Part shown: positions 35,160 through 45,366 of the stretch, in pieces
How the letters are laid out: each line of letters opens with the position of its first letter
How positions within the stretch are numbered: the stretch's first letter is position 1
DNA from: CAIKMD01 sp963740675
GTDB lineage: Bacteria > Pseudomonadota > Alphaproteobacteria > ATCC43930 > CGMCC-115725
DNA length: 64,000 nucleotides
Direction of reading: 5' to 3'
NCBI GenBank assembly: GCA_963740675.1
Contig: CAVUFS010000003.1
Coordinates: forward strand, 124,001 to 188,000
Notes under the pieces: model-generated
Database searches by the model: none
Seen by the model: only the letters and a program-made list of their open reading frames with translations
What the model was told of the DNA's origin: nothing
Translations under genes and position numbers: made by a program

Positions 35160-36194
35160 ATGCAAGCGCTCCGCAATGCCTGGTACTGCGCCGCTTTCGG
35201 AAAAGAGCTCGAGCAGAAACCGCTCGCGCGCACCATCATGGGCGAGCCGGTCGTGCTCTATCGCACGGGCGATGGCCGGCCGGTCGCGTTCGAGGATCGC
35301 TGCTGCCACCGCCGCGTGCCGCTCTCCGCAGGCAAGATCGAGGGCGACAATCTGCGCTGCGGCTATCACGGCCTCGTCTACAATCCATCCGGCAAGGTGA
35401 TCTGGGCGCCCGGGCAGGATCATTTGCCGCCCGGCGCGCAAGTGCGCTCCTATCCGATCGTCGAAAAACATGGCTGGGTGTGGATATGGCCGGGCGATCC
35501 CGCGCTCGCCGCCAAGACGCCGGCCCCGAATTACGACAAATACGACGATCCGAACTGGGCGTCTTATGAAGAGTTGCTGCCGATCAGCGGGAATTATTTT
35601 CTCGTCGTCGACAATCTGCTCGATCTGTCGCATCTGCCGTTCCTGCATGCGGCGACGATCGGCAGTCCCGAGGACACCAATCCTAATCTCAAATGGGAGC
35701 GCGGTCCCGATTGGATCAAGGGTACGCGCGTTGCGCGCGGCCTTTCGCCGTCGCCGCGCAATCTGATGGAAGGGCTCGATTTCAAATTCGACCGCACGCA
35801 GATCATGCATTTCGAGCCGCCGTCGCAGGTAACGATCGATATCCTGTCGAACGAGTTCGGTAAGGAATACGGCGCGCCGGATGATCGCATGAACCGCCGC
35901 ATCATCATCTACGATGCCATCACGCCCGAGACCGACACGACCTGTCATTATTTCTGGGCGATCTCGCGCGATTATGGAATACACGATCAATCGCTTACCG
36001 AACTCGGCTTCAAGGCGACAAGCACGGCTTTCCGCGAAGACAAAGGGATGATCGAGAAACAGCAGCGCGTGATCGATCGTGAGCCCAACGCATCAATGAT
36101 CGATCTCATCGGCGATAGCGGTGGGCTGCAGGCGCGGCGCATCATCGAGCGGCTTCTTGCCGAGGAACAGGACTCCGCGAAAGCGGCGGAATAA
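35160..36194 (+). CDS. Rieske non-haem iron oxygenase, VanA-like
   Basis: The 344-residue protein has Rieske motifs DRCCHRRVPL and LRCGYHG and the mononuclear iron motif DNLLDLSHLPFLH near residue 155. It is similar in length and layout to the protein at 2194-3225 (NAWYCAAFGKE against NSWYVAAEAGE). No ferredoxin reductase lies nearby. With GST and a MetE-like methyltransferase downstream, O- or N-demethylation of a substrate is a reasonable guess. Confidence 0.88.
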   Translation: MQALRNAWYCAAFGKELEQKPLARTIMGEPVVLYRTGDGRPVAFEDRCCHRRVPLSAGKIEGDNLRCGYHGLVYNPSGKVIWAPGQDHLPPGAQVRSYPIVEKHGWVWIWPGDPALAAKTPAPNYDKYDDPNWASYEELLPISGNYFLVVDNLLDLSHLPFLHAATIGSPEDTNPNLKWERGPDWIKGTRVARGLSPSPRNLMEGLDFKFDRTQIMHFEPPSQVTIDILSNEFGKEYGAPDDRMNRRIIIYDAITPETDTTCHYFWAISRDYGIHDQSLTELGFKATSTAFREDKGMIEKQQRVIDREPNASMIDLIGDSGGLQARRIIERLLAEEQDSAKAAE

Positions 36195-36220
36195 ACGCTT
36201 AAGCGAATAGGGAGGACGAC

Positions 36221-36895
36221 ATGAAGCTTTACATGCATCCGATCTCGACGACGTGCCGGCCGTTGTTGCTATTCATTGCCGACAACAACATCGGTGTGGA
36301 CTTCGAGGTCGTCGATATCCTCACGGGCGCGCATTACGGCGAGGAGTACAGCAAGCGCAATCCAAACCGGCTGGTGCCGCTGCTCGAAGACGGCGATCTG
36401 GTGCTGAGCGAGAGCGCCAGCATCCTGCGCTACCTCGCGGGCAAGATTGATTCGCCGGCCTATCCAAAGGATTTGAAACAGCGCGCCCGGGTCGATGAGC
36501 GGCTCGACTGGTTCAACACCAATTTCTATCGCGATTGGGGCTACAATTTCGTCTATCCGCAGGTCTTCCCGCATCTGAAATACGAGGACGCCGCGGTGCA
36601 GGCTGGAGTGATGGCGCGCGGCAAGGAGAAGTCAAAGACTTGGCTGCAAATCCTCAACGATCACTGGATCGGGCCGCGAAACAATTATGTGTGCGGCGAT
36701 CAGGTCACCATCGCCGATTACTTCGGCACCGGCCTCACCACGATCGGCGAATGGGTCCATTGCGATATCTCGGCCTATCCCAATGTCACGCGCTGGCTCG
36801 GTACGATGAAGTCGCGGCCGAGCTATCAGAAGATCAACGACGTCTTTAACGGCTTCGTGGAGTTGACCAAGGGCAAGCAATTCCAAGGGCTGTGA
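36221..36895 (+). CDS. Glutathione S-transferase
   Basis: The 224-residue protein has the thioredoxin-like N-domain (MKLYMHPISTTCRPLLLF, and the glutathione-binding RLVPLLEDGDLVLSESASILRYL) and an all-helical C-domain (VTIADYFGTGLT). Ser or Thr after the first strand suits the theta-like class. In catabolic clusters GSTs often dehalogenate or open ethers; the substrate is unknown. It is preceded by GGGAGG. Confidence 0.88.
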   Translation: MKLYMHPISTTCRPLLLFIADNNIGVDFEVVDILTGAHYGEEYSKRNPNRLVPLLEDGDLVLSESASILRYLAGKIDSPAYPKDLKQRARVDERLDWFNTNFYRDWGYNFVYPQVFPHLKYEDAAVQAGVMARGKEKSKTWLQILNDHWIGPRNNYVCGDQVTIADYFGTGLTTIGEWVHCDISAYPNVTRWLGTMKSRPSYQKINDVFNGFVELTKGKQFQGL

Positions 36896-36914
36896 GCCGC
36901 GTTTCATCACGAGA

Positions 36915-38045
36915 ATGACCATGCACATGGATCAAAGACGTCCTTTTCGCGCGGACCAGGTGGGAAGCTATTTGCGTCCCAGCGCGCTCATCGTGGCGCG
37001 GCAGCGCGTTGCCAAAGGCGAGATGACGCGCGAACAGCTGCGCGCTATTGAGGACCAATGCATTCGCGAGGTCGTCGCGATGCAAGAACAGATCGGTCTC
37101 CGCGGCGTAACCGATGGCGAGTTTCGACGCGGTTCCTGGAACAAGGATTTCCTCGCCGGTTTCGATAACGTCATCGAGCGGCCCGGTAACCTCAAGGTCT
37201 TTCATCGCAATCCCGACGGCACCCCGGTCTCGCAGGTTTCCGGTTGGGGCGTTACGGGTAAGATCAGACGCTCGCATCAGATCCAGGTTGAGGATTTCAA
37301 GTTCCTGAAAAGCGTCGCGCATGGGACGCCGAAAACCTGCATGCCATCGCCGACGCTTCTTCATTTTCGCGGCGGCAGGCAGGCGATCGATCAGGCAGCC
37401 TATCCAGACATCGATCAGTTCTTCGCCGATGCCGCGACCGCGTATCGCCAGGAAATCGACGAGCTCTACGCGGCCGGGGCCCGCTACATCCAGCTTGACG
37501 ACACGAATTTCGCCTATCTTTGCGACCCGCGCTTCCGCGATGCCGCGAAAGCCATGGGCGAGGATCCGGCAAAACTGGTGAACACATATATCGCGCTCGT
37601 CAACAACGCGATCCGTAATCGACCCGATGATCTGCTCGTGACCATCCATCTTTGCCGGGGCAACCTCTCCAGCGCCGGTGCGGCCGCCGGAGGATACGAG
37701 GTCATTGGCCCTTCATTGTTTCCGAATCTCGATGTCGATGCGTATTTCCTCGAATACGACGACGAGCGGGCCGGCGGATTCGAGGCCTTGAAGGATGTAC
37801 CGAACGGTAAATTCGTCGTGTTGGGGCTGATCACCACGAAACGCCCCGATCTTGAATTGAAAGATACTTTGAAGCGCCGCATCGATGCAGCGGCGAAAAT
37901 CGTGCCTTTGGATCGCCTATGTCTCAGTCCGCAATGCGGCTTTGCATCCGCGATCTCGACCCAAGGCCGCACACAGCTAGACCACGAGAAGGCGAAGCTT
38001 CAATTGCTCGTCCAAACTGCAACCGAAGTTTGGGGCGGGGCGTAG
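36915..38045 (+). CDS. MetE C-terminal-like (cobalamin-independent) methyltransferase
   Basis: The 376-residue protein starts FRADQVGSYLRPSAL and has the family segments RGVTDGEFRRGSW, IQLDDTNFAYL, a zinc-ligand region VTIHLCRGN, and a late Cys in LSPQCGFAS. It matches the catalytic half of methionine synthase MetE, the YxjG/YxjH group, without the N-terminal half. Such proteins transfer methyl groups to homocysteine or related thiols. Within a demethylating cluster it may receive methyl groups, which is an inference. Confidence 0.8.
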   Translation: MTMHMDQRRPFRADQVGSYLRPSALIVARQRVAKGEMTREQLRAIEDQCIREVVAMQEQIGLRGVTDGEFRRGSWNKDFLAGFDNVIERPGNLKVFHRNPDGTPVSQVSGWGVTGKIRRSHQIQVEDFKFLKSVAHGTPKTCMPSPTLLHFRGGRQAIDQAAYPDIDQFFADAATAYRQEIDELYAAGARYIQLDDTNFAYLCDPRFRDAAKAMGEDPAKLVNTYIALVNNAIRNRPDDLLVTIHLCRGNLSSAGAAAGGYEVIGPSLFPNLDVDAYFLEYDDERAGGFEALKDVPNGKFVVLGLITTKRPDLELKDTLKRRIDAAAKIVPLDRLCLSPQCGFASAISTQGRTQLDHEKAKLQLLVQTATEVWGGA

Positions 38046-38070
38046 TCCCGCCGCCCGAAGGAATGCAGCC

Positions 38071-38497
38071 ATGTCGAAGACCGTCGAGCATATCCATTGG
38101 CCGAACGCACCGGACATGTGGATGCCCTATGCGCCGGCGATCAAGGTGCGGGGCGGCACGACGGTCTATCTCGCCGGCGTCACCGCTGCGCCGGTCTATC
38201 ACCACCATCCGCATCGGCCGGAAGAATTCAATTCCATGCCGCGCGATATGGAAGGGCAGGCGCGGGCGGCGCTCGAGAAATTTGAAACGCGGTCTCGAAG
38301 CGGTCGGCGCGCGTTTCGCGGATGTCGTCACCGCCGATCGCTTCGTCACCGATCTCAGCGATCAGGATTTGCTCAACCGCGTCTGGGCGGAGTATTTCAA
38401 GGATGCCAAGCCGGCAACAACGACGGTTCAGGTCGTGCGCCTCGCAACCGATCCGCGCTGCTTGATCGAGATCAACGCAGTCGCGGTGATCGACTAG
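38071..38497 (+). pseudogene. RidA/YjgF-family protein gene with a +1 frameshift
   Basis: The first frame (MSKTVEHIHWPNAPDMWMPY to QARAALEK) and a second frame (LKRGLEAVGARFADVVTADR to IEINAVAVID) join into one RidA-like protein of about 140 residues if one T of AAATTT at 38278-38283 is removed. RidA proteins deaminate reactive enamines and imines. The C-terminal RCLIEINAV matches the conserved trimer contact region. The exact joint suggests a single-base insertion, real or technical. It overlaps the convergent VOC gene by 4 bases. Confidence 0.8.
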
Positions 38498-38916
38498 CCA
38501 CGCGGCGCGTTGCGGCCGCGGCGGCCTTGCGCGAATTCGATTGTGTAGCCATCGGGATCGCGCGCCTGGGCGGAGCGTTCCCACGCCTCGTCATGCGGCG
38601 GCTCGGTGAAAGTGACGCCGCGCGCCTTAAGCCGCTTATAGAGGCCATCGAGATCGTCGGTCGAAAGCTCGACATGGATCGCGGCGTGCTGCGCCTTGGT
38701 CGCGGGCTTGGTGCCTTTCGGCACGGCGTGGCGCGTCGCGAGCAGGCCGATCGATGCCCCGGGCCCGACGCGGACGAGGGCGAAATGCGGCGCGCTGTCG
38801 ACCTCAATCTTGAGGCCAAGCTTTTTGCCGTAGAACGCGACCGAGCGTTTTACATCCTTGACGGCCAAGGTCAGGCCTTCCATGCGGATCGTCGATTTTG
38901 GTTTTTTTGTTGCCAT
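38494..38916 (-). CDS. VOC-superfamily (glyoxalase/bleomycin-resistance-like) protein
   Basis: The 140-residue protein has the paired beta-alpha-beta-beta-beta modules of the VOC fold: LTLAVKDVKRSVAFYGKKLG at the start and RDPDGYTIEFAQG at the end, with a glutamate and histidines (HAAIHVELS) placed as metal ligands. The start at 38916 follows GGGAGG. Function may be lyase, dioxygenase or resistance; no substrate can be read. Confidence 0.8.
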   Translation of the reverse strand: MATKKPKSTIRMEGLTLAVKDVKRSVAFYGKKLGLKIEVDSAPHFALVRVGPGASIGLLATRHAVPKGTKPATKAQHAAIHVELSTDDLDGLYKRLKARGVTFTEPPHDEAWERSAQARDPDGYTIEFAQGRRGRNAPRG

Positions 38917-39046
38917 CGGTCCTCCCGAACCCACTTAAAGCCCTATTGGAAATAGGGCCGGAATCTGCGCGTTTTTCCCGGACCAGAAAACTAAAATAAT
39001 AGTTGCAGGACCTTGACCCTTAGGGTTTATTGCCGATCTTAGATAG

Positions 39047-39063
39047 AGGACTACGGTAGTCCT
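39047..39063. promoter_or_regulatory. IscR/Rrf2-type operator upstream of the suf operon
   Basis: AGGACTAC and GTAGTCCT form a perfect 8-base inverted repeat around one G, within ATAGAGGACTACGGTAGTCC. The GACT-N4-AGTC core matches type 1 IscR sites. A TTGACC -35-like hexamer lies at 39013-39018. The site is 31 bases upstream of the regulator gene, so autoregulation by the Fe-S state is likely. Confidence 0.65.
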
Positions 39064-39093
39064 AATTCTTTAACCGGAGCCGCGCGCGCCGAC

Positions 39094-39543
39094 ATGGTCA
39101 TCCTGTCGAAGCTTGCCGATTATGGCGTCATCATCGCGACCCATCTTGCTGCCCATTCGGAGCGGCAGATGACGGCGGCGGTGCTGGCCCAAGAGACGAC
39201 GCTGCCGCGCGCCACGGTCGCCAAGATTTTGAAGATCCTTGCCCATGCCGGCGTCGTCGCCGGTGCGCGCGGCGCTGCCGGCGGCTATCGCCTGGCGCGC
39301 GATGCCGGCGCGATCTCGGTGGTGCAGGTCGTCGCCGCGATCGATGGCTCCGTGGGCGTGACCCAATGTACGATCCATGACGATTGCAAACGCAGCGCCT
39401 TCTGTGCGACGCGGCCGCATTGGCATCGCATCAATATGGCAGTGAGCGCCGCGCTTGGCGCTATTACCCTGGCCGAAATGGCCAATCCTTTTGGCGTGCC
39501 GCCATCGCGTCCGGCCGCGCCGCAACCGACAGCAACTCCGTAA
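39094..39543 (+). CDS. Rrf2-family Fe-S cluster regulator of the suf operon (SufR/IscR-like)
   Basis: The 149-residue protein has an Rrf2 winged helix (LADYGVIIATHLAAHSERQ, then LPRATVAKILKILAHAGVV and a GGYRLARD wing). It also has three cysteines in QCTIHDDCKRSAFC, spaced C-x5-C-x5-C exactly as in IscR, where they bind [2Fe-2S]. It heads the suf operon, 8 bases before sufB. It should repress the operon when clusters are plentiful through the palindrome at 39047-39063. Confidence 0.92.
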   Translation: MVILSKLADYGVIIATHLAAHSERQMTAAVLAQETTLPRATVAKILKILAHAGVVAGARGAAGGYRLARDAGAISVVQVVAAIDGSVGVTQCTIHDDCKRSAFCATRPHWHRINMAVSAALGAITLAEMANPFGVPPSRPAAPQPTATP

Positions 39544-39551
39544 CCAGCATC

Positions 39552-41000
39552 ATGACCGCACCCGACGACAGCCTAGAAACTGTCCGCTCCGTCACGGGCG
39601 AAGGCTACAAATACGGCTTCGTCACCGATATCGAGAGCGACAGCCTCCCGCCCGGCCTCAATGAGGACACGGTGCGCTTCATCTCGGCCAAGAAGCAGGA
39701 GCCGCAATGGCTGCTCGATTGGCGGCTTGAAGCCTTCCGCCAGTGGCAGAAAATGGAAAGCCCGGAATGGGCGAAGCTCAATATCGCGCCGATCGATTAT
39801 CAGGCCGCGAGCTATTTCTCCGCGCCGAAGCAAGGCCCGAAATCGATCGACGAGGTCGATCCCGAGTTGTTGAAGACCTATGAGAAGCTCGGTATCCCGC
39901 TGAGCGAGCGCGCCGCGCTCGCCGGTGTGGCGGTCGATGCCGTGTTCGACAGCGTCTCGGTCGCGACGACCTTCAAGGGCAAGCTGGCCGAGCTCGGCAT
40001 CATCTTTTGCTCTTTCGGCGAGGCGGTGCGCGAGCATCCCGATCTCGTGCGCAAATATCTCGGCAGCGTCGTACCGCAAGGCGACAATTTCTTCGCCGCG
40101 CTGAACTCCGCGGTCTTCAGCGACGGCTCCTTCGCCTATGTGCCGCCGGGCGTGCGCTGCCCGATGGAGCTCTCGACCTATTTCCGCATCAACGCCGCGA
40201 AGTCGGGCCAGTTCGAGCGCACGCTGCTCGTTGCCGAAAAGGGCGCGTATGTTTCCTATCTCGAAGGCTGCACCGCGCCGCAGCGCGACGAGAACCAGCT
40301 TCACGCCGCGGTGGTCGAGTTGGTCGCGCTCGAAGACGCCGAGATCAAATACTCGACGGTGCAAAACTGGTATCCGGGCGACGCTGAGGGCAAGGGCGGC
40401 ATCTATAACTTCGTGACCAAGCGCGGCGCCTGCCGCGGCAACCGCGCCAAGATTTCCTGGACCCAGGTTGAGACAGGCTCGGCCATCACCTGGAAATATC
40501 CGAGCTGCCTGCTCGAAGGCGACGACACGGTCGGCGAGTTCTACTCGGTCGCCATCACCAACAATTTCCAGCAGGCCGATACCGGCACGAAGATGATCCA
40601 TCTCGGCCGCAACTCGTCCTCGACCATCATCTCGAAGGGCATCTCGGCGGGGCGGGGTCAGAACACCTATCGCGGCCTCGTCCGCGTCCAGCCGAAGGCC
40701 CAGAACGCGCGCAACTACACGCAATGCGATTCGCTGCTCATCGGCGACCGCTGCGGCGCGCATACCGTGCCTTATATCGAGGTGCGCAACCCGTCGGCCC
40801 GGGTCGAGCACGAAGCGACGACCTCGAAGATCAGCGACGACCAGCTCTTCTACTGCCAGCAGCGCGGGCTATCGAAGGAAGATGCTTTATCTTTGATAGT
40901 CAATGGCTTTTGTCGAGAAGTTCTAAAGGAACTCCCGATGGAATTCGCGGTCGAAGCGCAAAAGCTCCTGGCGGTAAGCCTCGAAGGCAGCGTCGGCTGA
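39552..41000 (+). CDS. sufB: Fe-S cluster assembly protein SufB
   Basis: The 482-residue protein has the SufB hallmarks YVPPGVRCPMELSTYFRIN, LEGCTAPQRDENQLHAAVVE, and RGACRGNRAKISWTQVETG, plus Cys in NYTQCDSLLIGDRCG. SufB is the scaffold subunit that builds [4Fe-4S] clusters with SufC and SufD. The ATG at 39552 follows the regulator closely. Length is normal. Confidence 0.96.
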   Translation: MTAPDDSLETVRSVTGEGYKYGFVTDIESDSLPPGLNEDTVRFISAKKQEPQWLLDWRLEAFRQWQKMESPEWAKLNIAPIDYQAASYFSAPKQGPKSIDEVDPELLKTYEKLGIPLSERAALAGVAVDAVFDSVSVATTFKGKLAELGIIFCSFGEAVREHPDLVRKYLGSVVPQGDNFFAALNSAVFSDGSFAYVPPGVRCPMELSTYFRINAAKSGQFERTLLVAEKGAYVSYLEGCTAPQRDENQLHAAVVELVALEDAEIKYSTVQNWYPGDAEGKGGIYNFVTKRGACRGNRAKISWTQVETGSAITWKYPSCLLEGDDTVGEFYSVAITNNFQQADTGTKMIHLGRNSSSTIISKGISAGRGQNTYRGLVRVQPKAQNARNYTQCDSLLIGDRCGAHTVPYIEVRNPSARVEHEATTSKISDDQLFYCQQRGLSKEDALSLIVNGFCREVLKELPMEFAVEAQKLLAVSLEGSVG

Positions 41001-41047
41001 TACCAATCTGAAAATTACCAAACAAACCCCATTCGGCTGATCGAGTA

Positions 41048-41800
<753 letters not shown>

Positions 41801-41806
41801 GTTGCC

Positions 41807-43085
41807 ATGAGTGCGAAACCAGAAACAGCGCCGTATCGCGCGGCTTTCGCGCCGGCCGGAACGCTTGCCGAGAAGCGCCGCGAGGCGTTCGCTCGCTTCG
41901 AGGAGTTGGGTTTTCCGACGCGCCGCAACGAGGCTTGGCGTTTCACCAATCTGCGGCCGCTGCAGGATAAGGCTTTCGCGCCGGCAACAGACAAGCCCGG
42001 GGCGGCACCTGCACTCGATCGATATTTCTTCGCCGGCGACACGCATCGTATCGTGCTGGTGAACGGTCGTTTCGCGCCGGCATTGTCGAAGATTGGCGGA
42101 CTGCCGAAAGGCGTGACGCTGGGCAGCGCCGCCGAGATCGTGGGTAACAATTCGGCGCTTGCATCGCGGTTGCTCGATCGGACCGATATCGTCGGCGGTC
42201 AGGCTTTTGCCTCGCTCAACGCCGCGCTTTTCGCCGATGGCTTTGTGCTGGCGCTCGATGCCGGTGTCGCGCTCGAGACGCCCGTCGAGATCATCCACTG
42301 GGGCGACGCCGCCGAGAGCTCGTTCCATCTCCGCCATCTCATCCAGCTCGGCGCCGGCAGCCGCGCAACGATCATCGAGAGCTATGCCGGCAATGGCCGC
42401 TACTGGACGAACGCCGTTGCGCTCGTCGATCTTGCGGCGGGTGCTACGCTGCGCCATGCCAAGCTGCAGGACGAGGCGACCGACGCGATCCATTTCGGTC
42501 AGGTGAGGGCGAGTATCGCCGCCGATGCGCGCTATGAAAGCTTCGTGCTGACGCTCGGAGGGCGGCTATCGCGCCACGACAGCTTCGCGACTTTCGCGGG
42601 CGAGGGCGCGGCGTGCGGATTGTTCGGCGCCTATCTCCTCAAGGGCGAACAGGAAGCGACCAACGCGACTTTCGTCGATCACGCGGTGCCGAAATGTACC
42701 ACCGACGAGGTCTTCAAAGGCGTCGTCGACGATCGCGCGCATGGCGTGTTCCTTGGGCAAGATCGCCGTCCGGCCGCAAGCGCAGAAGACCAACGCCAAT
42801 CAGCTCAATAAGAACTTGCTGCTCTCGGCGCGCGCCAATGTCGACACCAAGCCCGAGCTTGAAATTCTCGCCGACGACGTCAAATGCAGCCATGGCGCGA
42901 CGGTTGGCGATCTCGATGAGCAGGCGCTGTTCTATCTCGAAGCGCGCGGCATTCCTGCCGACGAGGCGCGGCGCATGCTGATCGAGGCCTTCGCTGCCGA
43001 CGCGATCGATCGCATCGAAGACGACGCCGTTTTGCGCGCGCATCTTCTGGCGCATGTGCAGCGCTGGCTGGGTCGCAAGGATTGA
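41807..43085 (+). pseudogene. sufD: Fe-S assembly protein SufD gene with a +1 frameshift
   Basis: The first frame runs from MSAKPETAPYRAAFAPAGTL through the SufD core (TRRNEAWRFTNLRPL) to RAHGVFLG. The second continues KIAVRPQAQKTNANQLNKNL to WLGRKD and a stop at 43085. Removing one G of GGG at 42755-42757 restores about 425 residues. SufD partners SufB and helps to insert iron. A real loss in a normally essential operon would be surprising, so a sequencing or assembly error is the more likely reason. Confidence 0.9.
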
Positions 43086-43090
43086 ATGAC

Positions 43091-44347
43091 GTGAAAGCCG
43101 TTGCCGACATAAAAGCCCCCATGAAAGCCACAGCCGGGTTCGATCCGCAGCAGGTGAAGCGCGACTTCCCGATCTTCGCCAACAATCCCGGGCTGGTCTT
43201 CCTCGATAGCGCGGCGAGTGCGCAGAAGCCGGCCGTGGTGATCGATCGCGTCAGTAATTTCTACCGCACCGACTATGCCAATGTGCATCGCGGCGTTTAC
43301 CGGCTCAGTGCCGCGTCGAGCGACCAATACGAGAATGCGCGGGTGCGCGTGGCGCGTTATCTCAACGCGGCGCATGAGAGCGAGATCATCTTTGTGCGTG
43401 GCGCGACCGAGGGCATCAACCTCGTCGTGCAGAGCTGGGGCGCGGCCTTCCTCAAAGCCGGCGATGAAGTTCTTATCACCGAGCTCGAGCATCACGCCAA
43501 TATCGTGCCGTGGCAGCTTTTGCGCGACCGTATCGGCTTCACGCTGAAAGTCGCGCCGATCGATGCGACCGGCGGGCTCGATCTTGCCAAGCTCGAAGCG
43601 ATGATCACCGCGAAGACCAAGATGGTCGCGGTGACGCAACTCGCCAACGCAACGGGCGCGATGGTGCCGGTCGAGAGCATCGCCAAGATGGCGCATGCCA
43701 AGGGCGCGAAATTCCTCGTCGATGGCTGCCAGGCGGCGCCGCGGATGAAGGTCGATGTCCGCGCCATCGATTGCGATTTCTATGCGTTTTCCGGCCACAA
43801 GACGTATGGCCCGACCGGCATTGGCGTGCTCTATGGCAAGCGCGAGCTGCTGCAAGCGATGCCGCCCTGGCAGGCCGGCGGCGACATGATCCTCAACGTC
43901 ACTTTCGAGAAGACGACGTTCCAGGACCCGCCGGCGCGGTTCGAAGCCGGGACGCCCGATATTTCCGGCGCAATCGGTTTGGCGACGGCCCTCGATTACA
44001 TCGAGAATCTTGGTCTCGAAGCGATCGAAGCGCATGAGGCCGCGCTCACCGAATACGGCGTCGGGCAATTGGCGCAGCTACGCGGCGTGCGGCTGGTGCC
44101 CGCGGGGCAGCGGCGCTTCGGCATTCTCTCTTTCGCCATCGACGGCATTCATCCGCATGACGTCGCCAGCATCCTCGACCAGCACAAGGTCGCGGTTCGT
44201 GCCGGCCATCACTGCGCGCAGCCGCTGATGGACAAGCTCGATCTGGCCGCGACGACGCGTGCGTCGTTCGGCGTCTATAATGATGAAAGCGACATCGACG
44301 CGCTGGTCGCGGCGATCAAGGCGGCGCAGAAGATGTTCGCAGACTGA
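43091..44347 (+). CDS. sufS: SufS group II cysteine desulfurase
   Basis: About 418 residues from a GTG at 43091. The protein has the PLP-binding lysine motif FSGHKTYGPTGIGVLYG, ELEHHANIVPWQ, and the active-site Cys in VRAGHHCAQPLMD. It releases sulfur from cysteine for the SufB scaffold. The start is uncertain: AAGGA at 43077-43081 suits GTG at 43091; TTG at 43082 and ATG at 43121 are alternatives. It is probably co-translated with sufD. Confidence 0.93.
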   Translation: MKAVADIKAPMKATAGFDPQQVKRDFPIFANNPGLVFLDSAASAQKPAVVIDRVSNFYRTDYANVHRGVYRLSAASSDQYENARVRVARYLNAAHESEIIFVRGATEGINLVVQSWGAAFLKAGDEVLITELEHHANIVPWQLLRDRIGFTLKVAPIDATGGLDLAKLEAMITAKTKMVAVTQLANATGAMVPVESIAKMAHAKGAKFLVDGCQAAPRMKVDVRAIDCDFYAFSGHKTYGPTGIGVLYGKRELLQAMPPWQAGGDMILNVTFEKTTFQDPPARFEAGTPDISGAIGLATALDYIENLGLEAIEAHEAALTEYGVGQLAQLRGVRLVPAGQRRFGILSFAIDGIHPHDVASILDQHKVAVRAGHHCAQPLMDKLDLAATTRASFGVYNDESDIDALVAAIKAAQKMFAD

Positions 44348-44355
44348 GGCTGTTC

Positions 44356-44820
44356 ATGGAATCGCGCGAGCTTTATCAGGACATTATTCTCGATCACGGC
44401 CGCAAGCCGCGGAATTTCCATGGGATGGAGCACCCCTCGCATTTCGCGCATGGGCACAACCCGCTCTGCGGCGATCGCGTGACGGTTTATCTCGAGATCG
44501 AGGGCGACAAGATCAAGGATGTGAGCTTCGAGGGCCGCGGCTGTGCGATCTCGACAGCGTCGGCCTCGCTCATGACCGAGGTGCTGAAGGGCAAGACTCT
44601 TGCTGAGGCCAAGGAACTGTTCAAGGCATTCCATGCCGAGGTGACGGGCGGCGACGCACCGGCGGTCGATGCGAATCTGCAGGACGATTTCGAGCGCCTT
44701 GCCCCGCTCGAAGGCGTCAAAGCCTATCCGACGCGCGTCAAATGCGCGACGCTCGCCTGGCACGCGTTCGAGGCGGCACTGAAAAACGGCGCCGTCGGCG
44801 CGACGGTCAAGACCGAGTAG
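44356..44820 (+). CDS. sufU: SUF-system NifU/IscU-like scaffold or sulfur transfer protein (SufU)
   Basis: The 154-residue protein has the IscU-family start ELYQDIILDHGRKPRNF, then NPLCGDRVTVYLEIEG, EGRGCAISTASASLM, and a late Cys in RVKCATLAW. SufU types have a longer loop before the third Cys, seen here at VTGGDAPAVDA. It may accept sulfur from SufS. It lies 8 bases after sufS. Confidence 0.9.
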   Translation: MESRELYQDIILDHGRKPRNFHGMEHPSHFAHGHNPLCGDRVTVYLEIEGDKIKDVSFEGRGCAISTASASLMTEVLKGKTLAEAKELFKAFHAEVTGGDAPAVDANLQDDFERLAPLEGVKAYPTRVKCATLAWHAFEAALKNGAVGATVKTE

Positions 44821-44825
44821 CCATC

Positions 44826-45248
44826 ATGTCCGTCGAAGACGATCCATTTGCCTTTCAAAACAACCCGGCGCCAGCCGGCGAGGGTGGCGGTGTGCCGTCC
44901 GACGGTCCGCATGAGCCGGAGCGGCCGTCATCGACGGAGACCAACGAGGAATTGCTGCCGACCGTGCTCGAAGCGCTGAGGACGGTGCGCGATCCGGAGA
45001 TCCCGGTGAACCTCGTCGATCTCGGCCTCATCTACGAGTTGATCGTCAACAAGGATGGCGTTGTTTACGTCGAGATGACACTGACCGCGCCGTCTTGTCC
45101 GGTGGCCGGGGAACTCCCTGGACAGGTGAAAGAAGCGATCGAAGCGGTCGAGGGCGTCAATGACGTTCGTGTGAAGCTTGTCTGGTCGCCGCCTTGGGAC
45201 AAGGACCGGATGAGCGAAGAAGCGAAGTTAGAGTTGGGTCTTATCTAA
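44826..45248 (+). CDS. sufT: SufT/MIP18-family (DUF59) Fe-S maturation factor
   Basis: The 140-residue protein has a disordered N-terminus and a DUF59 domain with VRDPEIPVNLVDLGLIYE and the conserved Cys in LTAPSCPVAGEL. SufT proteins help to mature [4Fe-4S] enzymes. It is 5 bases after sufU and ends the operon. The N-terminal Pro/Glu-rich extension of about 35 residues is a variable part in the family. Confidence 0.9.
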   Translation: MSVEDDPFAFQNNPAPAGEGGGVPSDGPHEPERPSSTETNEELLPTVLEALRTVRDPEIPVNLVDLGLIYELIVNKDGVVYVEMTLTAPSCPVAGELPGQVKEAIEAVEGVNDVRVKLVWSPPWDKDRMSEEAKLELGLI

Positions 45249-45366
45249 TCTCGGTCTAATTCCCGACACAATTTTGCGCAGGAATGATTCACGCAAACGT
45301 AAATCAGATGCGTGCCGCGCTTGCCTATCATCGGCGGCTATCGCACCTGTCCAAAAAGGGAAGCCG

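Noticed and set aside
36900..36914. Cobalamin or SAM riboswitch ahead of the MetE-like gene
   Set aside because: The gap to the GST gene is only about 20 bases, too short for any such element.
39573..40811. A 412-codon minus-strand frame inside sufB
   Set aside because: It shows low-complexity composition and overlaps all conserved SufB blocks on the other strand.
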